64,000 bases of DNA from Baylisascaris procyonis (GCA_037389465.1 JAZARR010000237.1:1364001-1428000), one strand, 5' to 3'. Shown: positions 55,501-63,656, counted from the stretch's first letter. Notes: generated by a model from the letters alone, not told the origin. Numbers and translations are program-made.

Positions 55501-58500
55501 TTCGTATACTGTAAAAACAAGGCTTACGAAATCCGGGGGGAGGGGGCAGCTGGTAACATTGCTGTGTTTTGTACTTTCTTATCAAGTAATTTTCGGAAAG
55601 ACACATGTTTGACGGTTTACAGTCGAATATTAGTTTTAAGGTGTGATGTTGATTTTATTAACGATCAAAAAATGGGAGAAAATATTCTCTATTTCCCCAT
55701 CCTCCCAGTTGTTCTGTCCTTATCGGGGGGTAGAAGAGTGTTGATGCTTTTCTAAGTTTGGTTTTCTCAAAATTTTTTGCAGAAAAAGATATGTTCTGCA
55801 TGATGAATCTTTGTTGCAGAACATGGAGAATAATAAAACAAAGCAAAATCTGCAGAAAATGCAAAACATAAGCAATTTCTAAACAACAATATTTTTAGAA
55901 TGAGCTAGAAGTCGCTTTTTTTTTATTGATCTGGGAGATCGATAAAGTGGCGCTTACTGCATTGCTTTAATTATGTGGAACTTGATCGCATGAGTCTGTG
56001 TCGCTACTTTCATGAGTTTTGTTAGGTTTTTATAGGTATAGATAAGCACAGGTGAATAAAAGTGCAAATATCTGTGAAAGAAGAAAAGGAAGGAGTCAGT
56101 GATCTATTTGTTTTGCGCATTGGAGGCGTTCCCCGATTCTTTTAAACGCGCATTTACTATGAAAAAATTAACGGATCTTGACTGAAGTATCGTTGATGTT
56201 GCTGACGTTCAGTATTGTTTGCTTTAGCTATTGCTTTAGCTACATAAAGGGAATTTCGATTTCAAGCATATCCTGCATCAGTCACGTTTTGCGGCTTCTT
56301 TTTATGCAATCCGTTTTAAATTTTCATCGCCCATCATTACTGTAGTTGTGAATAACGGGTACTATCATAGATTGCGATCCCACCAGGTCATACAGTAATC
56401 GTGGGCTGTTTTGAAGTAGGTTGCAGAAGCACTTCATGTCGCTTACTAAGTAGGAATGACTAAAGAAGTGAAGCTAAGAGTATATTCAGAATCGCTTACA
56501 GCGTTCGATTCGGAAAACCAAGTGGCCAACGTAAACGATGTAGTAGAGCATTTGAAGCAAGAGATTGAGGAGGCTCGTGACCGCATCCAGCACATGGAAT
56601 GCGCGAACTTTGAGCTGGAGCGAGAATTGAAGGAAACAAAGAGAGAATCAGCGTTAGCTGAAAGTAGAATGAATGAAACCGAGAGGAGACTGTCAAAGTT
56701 GATTGACGAGGAGCGACATCGTTTAGAGGAGAAGCAGATGGAAATGGACAGAATATTGGAGACCGATCTTAACACAGAAAATCAGCTGAAGAATCAGGTA
56801 CCCTAAAAATCAACGTTTTTTTTTGTTTGGCTTTTGATTGGCTCTAAATCAACGTGACAAAATCAATTGCACTTGGCGGAGAGGGAGTCCAGGTGGCAGT
56901 TTGCTGTTGAAAGAGCTATCTGGAGGGAAATACTCGTAGAAGTTCAAAAAAAAAAACTTAACACTTGTTATGTTGCTTTTATTTTCTCATGTATCAACTT
57001 CATCCTGCTCTCTCGCTACTTTCCGGTGAGAGCAAGCCTGCATTTTGGTATTTTAAATATATTTGCCTGTAAAATATTTAATCGTAACATGTAGTGTTTA
57101 TACACATTTCATGCAATATGAAAATATAATATTATCATTTCAGATATCCGAGATGGAATCACTGCTCCATTCTTTGAGGGTTAGCTTGAATGAGAGGGAG
57201 GAGGAGTTAACCGTTGCCAAGGATGAGGCTCGAAAATGTCGAACTGAACTGGAGCATGCCAAGCTCGCGATGAGCGAGATGGAGGCTGTCGACAAGGAAG
57301 TGCAAGCCCTCAAGCAGCAGGTAATTTACTTCAGCGTAGCTTCACAGTACAATAATCCTCAGTCAATAAAGAATCAGGATGCCAGTTTGATCATTGGTAT
57401 TGATATATGCTCACATTGATTTAGCAATCCTATTTGAAGAAAATTGTTGTCAAACTTTTTTCCGCTTCAGAAAAATTGCTTCGAAGGCGGCGTTTCCCTA
57501 ACTTCATTTATCAAACAATTTGATTACCTGGCAAACTCAAGGAAGTGGGAAAATTATTTGAATATTCTTAAATGAATTCCAGTTGGACAAGGAGAAAGCA
57601 TCGCTGGAAATTGAATGGACAGAAGTGCGCTCGATGTTGGTGGAAAAGGAGCGGGAACTGGCGTTGATGAACTCCAGACAGGAGCAAACACCCTCGCCGA
57701 CGCTCAACGCTGACGAGTTGTCTCATCGAGTGCAGCAACTCGAGGGTAATGTTACGCAAATGAATGCAATCATCAAGCAGCAAAGCGAAAAAATCGAAGC
57801 GGATAAGGTATTCGAATTGTTTCGTTCTTTTGATTATCTCTTGGGTATAACAGATGCGAATTGAATGTTATCAATTATATTGGCTAGGCCAGAAAGCAGC
57901 GATTGTACTATGCAAGTCAGAAAAAGTCGAGAAGTTATTTTGCTAGTTTCGGATGCCATTATATTATAACTTCATTTTTATGGAAGCTTCGGATGTGGCT
58001 TTCAGGTCTTGTAGATTGGCATTAAATATCTAGTAATCTGGTCGTACAGTGCAATAGATTCCTGATAAACCGGTCCTTTGATCAGTGAAGGTTGAACAGT
58101 GTTGAGTTGGCGACGCCAACTGAGAGATACAAAGTGTTGAGGAGACTTCTTAAGTGAGGATTCAAGTATAACCGTGGACTTAGATCTTCACTCAGCAGTA
58201 TTGTCGACTTAGCGTGCACTTCTGCAAGTCTGTAAAAGATGCATTCTTCTACTTTGCTTTATGTAAGTTCTAAATTTGCATTGTTGTTGCTTCGCACAGC
58301 ATCGATGAGTTTTTTCTCGTTTGTTATTTATTGCGCAAGCATGCCATATAATCACAAAAAAAAAAAATGTCTGGTTTATATGCATCTAGAATGTCGGCAA
58401 ATTTTAGGTGGAAAAGAAGAAACTTAAGGCTGCGGTGAAGGTGCTTCAAGCGGAAAAGAAAGCGAGCGGCGCCGCACAGACTCATGTTACTATCGAAAAA

Positions 58501-61500
58501 GAAACCAATACTGAGGAAGATGCAATCGAAAGAGCAGTGAATGCGGTTCGCTTACAAAACGAACAGCTAAGGTGCCAGTTGAATGCGTTTGTTGAGTTGT
58601 GCAAAGAAAAAGATTTGGGAAGGGCTATTTTGAACGCAAAACACATCGATGCAACGAAACAGGATGCGATGGAGCAAAGAATGAATCTTACTGAAGAAGT
58701 GGAACATATAAAGTTGGATGATTCACTAGAGGAGCGGTATCAGGTGGCATTAGCTGAGATTGAATCTGCAAGAACTGAACTAGTTCGTCTAAGGGTTGAT
58801 ATTACACGAGCAGATGAGGAAAGAAACATTGCCCACGAAAAGCTACAACAAGCGATTGAGGAACAACGCCGAGCTAAGGAGATCGACAAACAAAATGAAG
58901 AAAAATGTACGGCACTTTTGAGCGAGTTTGAAACGCTTGTTGCTGATGCAGCCGAAATGCAAAGAATATTAAAGAAATTAAGAAAAGAAAAGAAAGAACT
59001 TCTTGTGGAAATTCAACAAACGAAAGATGCAGAGAACATTCTTAAAAAACAGTATGAAAGCCTTATAAAAGAAGTCGATGGGCTACGTGCTACCATAGTC
59101 GACTTGGAACAACGAGTCGCGTCGAAAGATGAAACCGATAGCGCACAAGAAAAAGCTATGGATTTACAATGGTTGGTTTATTTTTTATTTTTTCAGCTAT
59201 TAAGGATAGAGTATTTGCCGATTTTCATTTATCTTTTCGTAGATTTTTTTAGGTGCATCCGTTTTTTTTCCGGAGAATATGTAATCGTTGTGAGTGAATA
59301 TCATGGTTGCTAAATGCGCAACTTTGTCGAATGTGGATGGAATTCTTGTGGTATTCAATTATCACATTACTGTTGTTGATGTTGATATTGATATATCGTA
59401 TTGTAGGGAAGTGGAATCATTAAAAGCACTTCTGAACACAACTCGTGACGAGGCGGATAGAAGGCAACAAGAATTGCAAGAATTGCATCTGCAGAATGAA
59501 ATGCTCAGCGCCGAGAAGTGCAGACTATCCGAACAACTTGCGGCATTCGCAACGCAACGATTAGCGCTTCAACGTAACGATATAAATGGTAGGATATGTG
59601 AATTGAATTTTGCTTGTTTTTTGGTTGAGCGAGTGAGGCGAGGAAATAAAGTGAAGTATGCAGTGAAAATTCGATCCCTAAAGTTTTCATTTATCTATTA
59701 TGGCCTCTTATTCAATCAATTGTAGCTATATGCCTCATCTCTTCTCTAAAACTTTGCCTGCTTTTGTTGTTTTTACAGAGTAGCGTGTCTAGGATAACGC
59801 TGAGTAGTTGTTTGGGGGTGGGGGGATGCAAAGAATAATTGAGTAAGAAAGTGGCGGCAAATAGAGCATAAGCACCAAACGTGATTACATCTAAATTTTT
59901 TTGGAGGGAGGGGGGTATCCTATTTATCCCTTTGCTGACATGTAAAATGACTGTGTTTCACTGCTGCACTCCTTCCTGCTCGTCCTTATAAGATCTTCAA
60001 CCAAACTCGCAAAAATTTTCCGGCATGTCGAGAGCGATAAAAGTAAAGATTCATAAGTCGTCACAAGAATGCTGCATCTTCAAGACGAGCAGGTTGAGAT
60101 ACGTCCAATACTTTGTTATTCAGCACCCCTTTCTCTTTCCTTCTCTCCAAATCTGGCTGATCTTATGAAACATCTGATATCGGAAGTTTTTGCGCTACAT
60201 GTCGATCAGAAAGATCACCAATCGATATCATTTGGATCTTAGCGACCAACAAAAAACTGTCAACGATTTACCTCTGATATGATTTTGAACGAAAATTTTT
60301 TAACGAAAGAAATGAACAGAAAATTTTCAAGGCGAGCAAAAACGAATAAAAAAAACTAGCATTCATATAGCACATCATATTCTTCACTGCGTTTTTTTAT
60401 TTCTCAACATGGGAGAGTGAGTACCAAAATTTCTTCTCTATACGTCAGCGATAGCAAGTAGATGTCAGCTTGGTGCAGCACAATTGACACTGCCACAGGA
60501 AAAACCGAAAATTAATCTTTGTCCATCTGTTGAGCAGCAAACTTTGTGCAACCACTGAACTTCCACCTTCCACTCCCTCTCGCCCACTCCCCTGCCCCTC
60601 GAGGAGGAGCTGGAGCTCCTCGTCAAGCGCACCGTGCCAACGACAGACTGAGAGTGGCTGCCAACCCCACAATTTTTTCGTTCAAATGAAAAACGAGCAA
60701 AGTGAGTTTGGACTAGTTTATTGCTGCATGACGATATTATGGGGTCATTGTTTGTTGAAGACGTAGTCGCTTTGGATGCGGCAAGCCCATGCATAACTTC
60801 TTGTAACTATATGGAACAATTTTAGAGAGGAATGGTGAACAATCTTGTTACGTCTCCGAGAAGCCTATAGTCGAAACACATCATCCGCCTGGACTTGAGT
60901 TGACGGCCGATTCCGAAGTTGTGCGACAGGTGATTGAAAAGCAGTCGGAAGCGGTTGAGAGGTGCAACTCAGGTGTAGATACTGCGCTGATTGAAGGTTC
61001 ACTACTGACATCAACGGTTGCATTGGTGGAGGGCGAACAAAACGATCAACGAGAACGTATTACTACTGCGAAGGTAAGATCTTTGTTTAGTTGCCTTTCT
61101 CATATTGCGCATTATTCCACTGCAAACTGTATCGCATTATCCAATTTTCAAATGGTCGGTTCACGTAACATTGCTGAGTATATTTTATCGTTTCTGAAAG
61201 TGCTTTACGAAGTCAATTAAACTTGCCTAGTTTGTAATCTCACCATGTGTTTCTTCACAACTCATCATGGCTATGAGAGAGGGAGAGCAAAAGCAATGAG
61301 TATTAGAGAATGAATTCGGATGTGCCATTATTTCATTTCAGCTGTCTGAAGAGAAATTGAGTTGAATAGATACGATGCTAGAATATTGCTGTTCACCGTA
61401 TGTGATCTGTGGTATAGGCGAGCTTCTCCTCCAGCTACTTCCGCATTGTTCTTCACCGTGTCGAATTATGCGACTACATTCGAAATGCTATGAAAGGATT

Positions 61501-63656
61501 TTGAGACTTGGATTAACGTTTATATTTTCCTGAATATAGTATGATTAAGCCTCAGTATCATGTGAGATAAGCAATGCTGCCATTCTATGGACTTCCGCTC
61601 AATCAGTAATTTAAAGATTTTATTGCATGCAGGAAGATAACGGGCATATGAGCACCGATGAACAGCTGATACAGAATGAGAACGCATTACTACACGAACA
61701 GGTTACTGAAAATTGGTGTGTGCAAGAAAATCTCTTCGAAGATGTGCATCATCTGATGGTTCTGAACAATGAATTGGAAACCGCTGTGGAGGCGCTGAAG
61801 GGTGAACTCTGGTCTCTCAATGGCCAACTGAAAGCGGTTAGATCTTATATGCGGGAATATTCTTTAGAATTTTATAAGCCGGATCCATATTAGAAGAGGA
61901 GGTGAGAGAATTTTCATTCCCTTTTTTGCTGCAGTAAGGCTGACATATTAAAAAAATAGATTTCTAAGGGCCTTCTCGGGTGGCTTTTTTGGAGGGCGAG
62001 TGCTTTTTATTTGCCGATGTGTGGTGCTTGAGATAAGGCCCCTTTAAAATACCTCGCCCGCACCCTTACATTGATGAAGGAATCTTGCATGCACGCCCAT
62101 GGCACGTCATTCGGGTTAGTTGGTATAGGTAGACTTGCGTTAGATGTGGAGTTGAAGCATTCCGATAAATTGGTCCCGCAAGATAGAGTGGGGCGGTGCT
62201 GCTTCTAACGTTGATTTGCAGTCACGCTTGTATCTATATAACTATGGGGTTGTTTTTTCGGGGGAGAATTTTTAACAGTATAAAAGGGAAAGCGATGCAT
62301 CGCTAAATACATTGGAACAACTTGGTTGTTGCGTGACCAAATTTTACTTAGATGTTCTGGCTTAAATTTTATTAAAAAAGGATTTAGGGAAGTGCTGCTT
62401 ATTTTGTTTAATGAGCACTTGGGAACATGAGTGGTTAAGATGAGAACTTGGCGAAGATCGGCCAGAAAACAACGTGAAAAGCCTGCTAGGTGGGCTTTGT
62501 ATTGCTTGATTCTTCCTCCTCTCGAAAATGTCGTAGGTAACCAACCGTCTTTGTAACTGATTTTTGCATCTCACCTTATGGAAATCCTGCTCAGGATCAG
62601 TGATGACCTCATTGGTTTCTTTTACCGTTATCAGGTTACAAGTGTTCCAGTTCTAGTAAAATAAAAGAAAAAAAGGACCGCTGAATCTTATAAGAGCGAA
62701 AACGTGCATGATGTATCTTTGAATGGTTATAACAGTCCGTGCCAGATAAAACAATTACAGCAGTCTTCTCCGGAAATGCGCACTTAATATTTAGGTGAAC
62801 TGTTTCGAATGGTAGAAGTTTAGTGAAGATAGCGGCTGTTTGAGACTTTGCTTAGCAAAAACCATAGGAAGGTGGAGCAATCAAATCGTATTTAACGTTG
62901 ATCTTTCTCGATTGATTTAGATATATTCGTAGCTGTGAATTGCTTTGTTGTTGTTGTTTTGACAAATATGTTCTCTGAGTCCACTTTTTTTAAGTCACTA
63001 GCGGATCGAGAGGATTTATCCGAAAAGCTATGTGAAATGGCACGACTAAGAGAGAACGAAAGAGATGAGGCACGTGAAAGAGAACGCGAACTCGAAGATC
63101 AAAAAGAAATGGCGGAACGGAGCCAACGACAGGTTGTTGATTCGTTCGTTGTACTGCTTGCTCTTTGCTGTGTCGGTTTCATTTTGTTTAGTTTTATGCT
63201 TAGTGTGACGAACACGAAAGCAATTTAAGAAACGGTCGGATAGATATTTGGGGTAGACGAGTTTCATAAATCTTGTGAACTCCAGGAAGCGATCGTTGCT
63301 CCCTTTTGAGTCCTGTGCAGCCGAGTGCAGGAATGGCACCAAGATGCTTCCATTGCCTACAGTCAGTTTCTCGTTTGCATCCACAGCCGTTCTCGGAGAG
63401 AAATTATTTAAAAAGTCTTGAGGTAAGCGAAGCTGTCGCGAAATCCTCCAAAATTTTTCTCTCGTCTCAGCATTTGAAACCCCAAAAAAACTTCCAATAG
63501 CTTCCTATTATCGTTGCCTACTTGGTCGCATTTTGCTTTTTATAACAAATGCTAGTGCTAGCTTTACTGGCTTTCAATTCCCCGCAGGTGCTCACCGAGA
63601 CCTCATTTGATGTCATTGGCAGTGGTTTCGCCAACCGAAAACAATCTGTTCAGTAG
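26115..63656 (+). CDS. Large coiled-coil scaffold protein, 24 exons (whole-gene model)
   Basis: Joined exons: 26115-26177, 27639-27743, 28355-28492, 30160-30288, 31087-31227, 32518-32692, 33734-33928, 34418-34551, 35035-35166, 36530-36627, 37233-37423, 38684-38881, 52234-52475, 53692-53779, 54671-54847, 56490-56797, 57144-57320, 57583-57807, 58408-59171, 59407-59588, 60826-61073, 61633-61836, 62995-63132, 63588-63656. They total 4,521 nt (1,506 residues plus stop), open throughout, with all 23 junction phases matching. The product is Glu/Lys/Arg/Gln/Leu-rich with heptad character. Residues 1-192 form coil, about 193-315 a Ser/Thr/Pro hinge, and about 317-1484 a rod. No membrane helix, motor head or GRIP domain is seen. 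A scaffold or tether at the Golgi, centrosome/cilium or kinetochore is inferred from architecture only. Exon boundaries are well supported; the start codon is less certain. Confidence 0.8.
27639..27743 (+). CDS. Coiled-coil gene, exon 2
   Basis: Acceptor GCTTTAAG, donor CAG|GTATGC, 35 codons, phase 0 at both ends. It begins EVGSKFATYKLKSKGRLAQL. The Lys-rich KFxxxKLKxKxRLxxL pattern recalls segments of golgin-type proteins, but it is too short to assign a family. Residues 22-56 of the model. Confidence 0.78.
28355..28492 (+). CDS. Coiled-coil gene, exon 3
   Basis: Acceptor TTTTTGAAG, consensus donor CGA|GTAAGT, 46 codons, phase 0 at both ends. The heptad-rich reading begins KDRATLLIRLAESESELDHR. 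Residues 57-102. Confidence 0.8.
30160..30288 (+). CDS. Coiled-coil gene, exon 4
   Basis: Acceptor GACTTCAG, donor AAG|GTGTTG, 43 codons, phase 0 at both ends. Reading begins SLEEQLRSALDRCTFTDERQ and ends in MVYK. Residues 103-145. Confidence 0.8.
31087..31227 (+). CDS. Coiled-coil gene, exon 5
   Basis: Acceptor AATTGCAG, donor CTG|GTAAGA, 47 codons, phase 0 at both ends. It begins DTRIMELNNTILDKERQILD and closes the N-terminal coil at about residue 192 with a Gln-rich stretch. Confidence 0.82.
32518..32692 (+). CDS. Coiled-coil gene, exon 6 (Ser/Thr-rich hinge)
   Basis: Acceptor GCCTCAG, donor CCAG|GTCAGC, 175 nt, 0-in and 1-out. It reads EIDSRTTKEASTETDLSLAV and then a Ser/Arg-rich stretch, so the coiled coil is interrupted (residues 193-250). 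Repeated RS and SR pairs make it a plausible phosphorylated linker; this is inference. A long open frame on the opposite strand overlaps it (32534-32881). Confidence 0.75.
32534..32881 (-). other. Antisense ORF of 115 codons overlapping exon 6
   Basis: An uninterrupted reverse-strand frame starts with two Mets and reads METRTHLRFNHQTFLVWDEQ, continuing with balanced, protein-like composition through about 190 bp of intron 6 before it overlaps exon 6. The part over exon 6 may be open only because it mirrors coding sequence. The intronic part has no such excuse and could be an exon of an antisense gene or a relic. No family was recognised. Confidence 0.25.
33734..33928 (+). CDS. Coiled-coil gene, exon 7 (two possible donors)
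   Basis: Acceptor AATTTTAG, 195 nt to a weak donor CTC|GTGGTT, both ends phase 1. It begins GERMSPPPVDPSEDRSSFTT. An internal, better donor AAAG|GTACGG at 33836 has the same phase and would give a 102-nt exon. The optional 31 codons hold a basic cluster (KRKQRKK, near 33874-33894) that could act as a nuclear-localisation or RNA/membrane-contact patch. Residues about 251-315 in the long form. Confidence 0.7.
34418..34551 (+). CDS. Coiled-coil gene, exon 8
   Basis: Acceptor GCTGCAG, donor CAG|GTTCGT, 134 nt, enters in phase 1 and leaves in phase 0. Reading LDTTMDDEIAQAIIDLTAEN restarts the coiled coil after the hinge. Confidence 0.78.
35035..35166 (+). CDS. Coiled-coil gene, exon 9
   Basis: Acceptor TTTTCAG, donor GAG|GTATCT, 44 codons, phase 0 at both ends. 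Highly charged heptad sequence begins LEEEVQQVRREGKNQALKAR. Confidence 0.85.
36530..36627 (+). CDS. Coiled-coil gene, exon 10
   Basis: Acceptor TTGTGCAG, donor AGCAA|GTAAGC, 98 nt, leaves in phase 2. Reads VERLNANVETLRAGREWTLE and ends LLEQLAAS plus a split Lys. Confidence 0.82.
37233..37423 (+). CDS. Coiled-coil gene, exon 11
   Basis: Acceptor GTTGAAG and donor AAGG|GTACGA, 191 nt (1 + 189 + 1). An AG at 37235-37236 is closer to the usual acceptor, but it would give the wrong frame; 37233 restores it. Reads QKFKELREELDESHVECENL and continues through an acidic coil to SILDDVDRLK. Confidence 0.8.
38684..38881 (+). CDS. Coiled-coil gene, exon 12
   Basis: Acceptor GTTTGCAG, donor AATG|GTCAGT, 198 nt, phase 1 at both ends. 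Reads EAIEAQGEYIEVLEADVVIY, then a Lys/Glu coil ending MTKRNN. The following intron is 13,352 bp and contains the antisense BRI3-like gene. Confidence 0.82.
38882..42532. other. Intron 12, proximal part
   Basis: No coding exon is seen on either strand in this part. It carries T runs near 40495-40506 and 40890-40900, a G run near 41124-41134, and a possible ATTAAA poly(A) signal for the nested reverse-strand gene at 42332-42337. Confidence 0.55.
42332..42337 (-). terminator. Possible poly(A) signal of the nested BRI3-like gene
   Basis: The reverse strand reads ATTAAA, a common variant hexamer, about 200 nt after the stop codon of the nested gene. No other strong hexamer is nearer. Confidence 0.3.
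42533..42688 (-). CDS. BRI3-like gene, exon 2 (terminal)
   Basis: Acceptor AATTTCAG, 51 codons and TAA (42535-42533). It begins VVYSTGESPLIGNRYRFYNS, and the rest is a Ser/Thr-rich tail ending in three valines, a possible PDZ-class C-terminus. The frame is in phase with exon 1 across a 3,047-bp intron (42689-45735). Confidence 0.72.
   Translation of the reverse strand, partial: VVYSTGESPLIGNRYRFYNSFRGNSQTTTAQSVDTTVSTTGTSSRSTAVVV
42533..45885 (-). CDS. BRI3-like small cysteine-rich membrane protein, nested antisense gene
   Basis: Two coding exons join in phase 0 to give 101 residues. Seen: CPVC at residues 4-7, a 20-residue hydrophobic stretch (about 17-36) containing PC and CC, then CPLCGC at 44-49. 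This CxxC - membrane segment with CC - CxxC layout is the C-terminal core of brain protein I3 (BRI3), a small lysosomal/perinuclear membrane protein in animals. The paired CxxC motifs probably bind zinc with the hydrophobic part inserted in the membrane (inference). It lacks the Pro/Tyr-rich N-terminal region of vertebrate BRI3 and carries instead a 50-residue Ser/Thr-rich tail ending AVVV. It lies wholly inside intron 12 of the coiled-coil gene. Confidence 0.72.
43447..43477 (+). other. G-quadruplex-type tract in intron 12
   Basis: G runs of 5, 11, 5 and 3 are separated by one to three A/G bases. It lies inside the intron of the nested BRI3-like gene. Confidence 0.7.
45736..45885 (-). CDS. 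BRI3-like gene, exon 1
   Basis: Fifty codons from ATG (45885-45883) to donor CAG|GTTAGC, phase 0. The start is fixed by an in-frame TGA 21 nt upstream. An acceptor-like ATTGTGCAG lies about 66 nt upstream of the ATG on the reverse strand (near 45952-45960) and could receive a spliced leader or a 5' untranslated exon. It encodes both CxxC motifs and the hydrophobic segment. Confidence 0.75.
49130..49290. promoter_or_regulatory. GC-rich island, possible promoter
   Basis: A compact block much richer in G+C and CpG than its surroundings, with a GGGGCGGGCC GC-box-like core near 49232-49242. On the reverse strand it lies about 3.2 kb upstream of the BRI3-like ATG and could drive that gene through a 5' untranslated exon. 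On the forward strand it could start a short isoform of the coiled-coil gene from exon 13. Both are inference. Confidence 0.3.
49957..50010 (+). repeat. 14-bp direct repeat, 40-bp spacing
   Basis: TCAGATAGCCGTTA occurs at 49957-49970 and again at 49997-50010. Both copies are followed by a TTTTG...GAGCGA-like stretch, suggesting a small ancient tandem duplication of about 40 bp. Confidence 0.85.
52234..52475 (+). CDS. Coiled-coil gene, exon 13
   Basis: Acceptor AATTGCAG, donor GAA|GTAATT, 242 nt, enters in phase 1 and leaves in phase 0. Reads DERLRIKALSAKIRSLEEEN, then an acidic SSSDDE patch and QLIESLTASLQE. Its entry phase matches exon 12 across 13.35 kb. Confidence 0.82.
52522..52589. repeat. 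(TA)n microsatellite in intron 13
   Basis: Uninterrupted alternating AT tract of 68 bp starting 46 nt after the donor of exon 13. ORFs running into it from the exon are read-through artefacts. Confidence 0.97.
53692..53779 (+). CDS. Coiled-coil gene, exon 14 (contains a decoy donor)
   Basis: Acceptor TGTTACAG, donor ATAC|GTATGT, 88 nt, leaves in phase 1. Reads SESKLRKYESLVSEGCGQRI and continues EEELRRQAI. A perfect consensus GTAAGT after 33 nt (53725) would leave in phase 0 and run into a TGA in exon 15, so only the distal donor keeps the frame. Confidence 0.72.
54671..54847 (+). CDS. Coiled-coil gene, exon 15
   Basis: Acceptor TATTTTTCAG, weak donor GAGA|GTTCGT, 177 nt, phase 1 at both ends. 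Reads SADREFALQRQITEMRIENA and ends YRALADQQE. The donor is the least certain in the model but is the one that keeps phase with exon 16. Confidence 0.72.
56490..56797 (+). CDS. Coiled-coil gene, exon 16 (tandem acceptor)
   Basis: Acceptor TATATTCAG, donor CAG|GTACCC, 308 nt. A second acceptor, CTTACAG, 12 nt downstream (exon from 56502) has the same phase. Reads AFDSENQVANVNDVVEHLKQ, then a dense Glu/Arg/Leu coil to ENQLKNQ. The reverse-strand ORF here is a mirror of this exon. Confidence 0.85.
57144..57320 (+). CDS. Coiled-coil gene, exon 17
   Basis: Acceptor CATTTCAG, donor CAG|GTAATT, 59 codons, phase 0 at both ends. Reads ISEMESLLHSLRVSLNEREE and ends EVQALKQQ. Confidence 0.86.
57583..57807 (+). 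CDS. Coiled-coil gene, exon 18
   Basis: Acceptor AATTCCAG, donor AAG|GTATTC, 75 codons, phase 0 at both ends. Reads LDKEKASLEIEWTEVRSMLV, with a short break (TPSPT) before the coil resumes. Confidence 0.86.
58408..59171 (+). CDS. Coiled-coil gene, exon 19 (longest exon)
   Basis: Acceptor AATTTTAG, donor AATG|GTTGGT, 764 nt (254 codons plus 2 nt), residues 973-1226. It begins VEKKKLKAAVKVLQAEKKAS and continues as almost unbroken heptad coil. A TIEKETNTEEDA segment echoes ASTETD in exon 6; this type of acidic Thr-rich motif occurs in several cytoskeletal scaffolds but is not diagnostic. Confidence 0.9.
59407..59588 (+). CDS. Coiled-coil gene, exon 20
   Basis: Acceptor TATTGTAG, donor AATG|GTAGGA, 182 nt (1 + 180 + 1). 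Reads EVESLKALLNTTRDEADRRQ and ends ALQRNDIN. It can join either exon 21 or the alternative exon at 60,449. Confidence 0.85.
60449..60558 (+). CDS. Possible alternative terminal (or poison) exon
   Basis: A good acceptor, CTCTATACGTCAG, is phase-compatible with exon 20 (G + CG gives Ala). The frame IASRCQLGAAQLTLPQEKPK then runs 35 codons to TGA at 60556-60558. After the TGA the same frame continues as LSPTPLPLEEELELLVKRTV to a second TGA near 60649. This could give a short isoform without exons 21-24, trigger nonsense-mediated decay, or be a decayed exon. No phase-1 donor leads cleanly to exon 21. Confidence 0.35.
60601..60618. repeat. Short GC-rich inverted repeat
   Basis: GAGGAGCT and AGCTCCTC form an 8-bp perfect inverted repeat around a 2-nt centre, inside a GC-rich, pyrimidine-tract-preceded island (about 60,550-60,660). 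Confidence 0.8.
60826..61073 (+). CDS. Coiled-coil gene, exon 21
   Basis: Acceptor CAATTTTAG, donor AAG|GTAAGA, 248 nt, enters in phase 1 and leaves in phase 0. Reads ERNGEQSCYVSEKPIVETHH, a Pro/His-containing break, then ELTADSEVVRQVIEKQSEAV. It is less strictly heptad than its neighbours. Confidence 0.82.
61633..61836 (+). CDS. Coiled-coil gene, exon 22
   Basis: Acceptor GCATGCAG, donor GCG|GTTAGA, 68 codons, phase 0 at both ends. Reads EDNGHMSTDEQLIQNENALL and ends ELWSLNGQLKA. Confidence 0.84.
62995..63132 (+). CDS. Coiled-coil gene, exon 23
   Basis: Acceptor TTTTTTTAAG, donor CAG|GTTGTT, 46 codons, phase 0 at both ends. Arg/Glu-rich coil SLADREDLSEKLCEMARLRE, ending ERSQRQ. Confidence 0.82.
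63588..63656 (+). CDS. Coiled-coil gene, exon 24 (terminal)
   Basis: Acceptor CCCCGCAG, 22 codons and TAG, phase 0 entry. It encodes VLTETSFDVIGSGFANRKQS followed by VQ, a non-coil tail. It is short, so it rests on phase, acceptor and protein-like composition. An AATACA hexamer at 63662-63667 and TATAAA near 63912 are the only weak poly(A)-type signals before the window ends. Confidence 0.62.
   Translation: MLTETSFDVIGSGFANRKQSVQ

Larger units (their letters stand above)
52590..63587. other. Introns 13-23 of the coiled-coil gene
   Basis: Intron lengths run from about 235 bp (intron 19) to about 1.6 kb (intron 15). Apart from the possible exon at 60,449 they show poly-T tracts and short G-rich stretches (about 55533-55550, 59813-59824 and 59905-59914) but no other supported exon. 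Confidence 0.6.

Noticed and set aside
56446..56775. 109-codon reverse-strand ORF
   Set aside because: It lies almost entirely within exon 16 and mirrors its Glu/Lys codons as Ser/Phe/Leu; there is no independent open part.
60465..60794. 109-codon reverse-strand ORF over the GC-rich island
   Set aside because: Ser-run composition comes from the purine/pyrimidine-biased island and no supporting splice sites were seen.
26010..63656. Assignment of the coiled-coil gene to CEP290, a golgin or a dynactin-type protein
   Set aside because: Short stretches in exons 1-3 recall CEP290 and golgins, but heptad sequences resemble one another by chance, and no non-coil domain (such as GRIP or CAP-Gly) is present.
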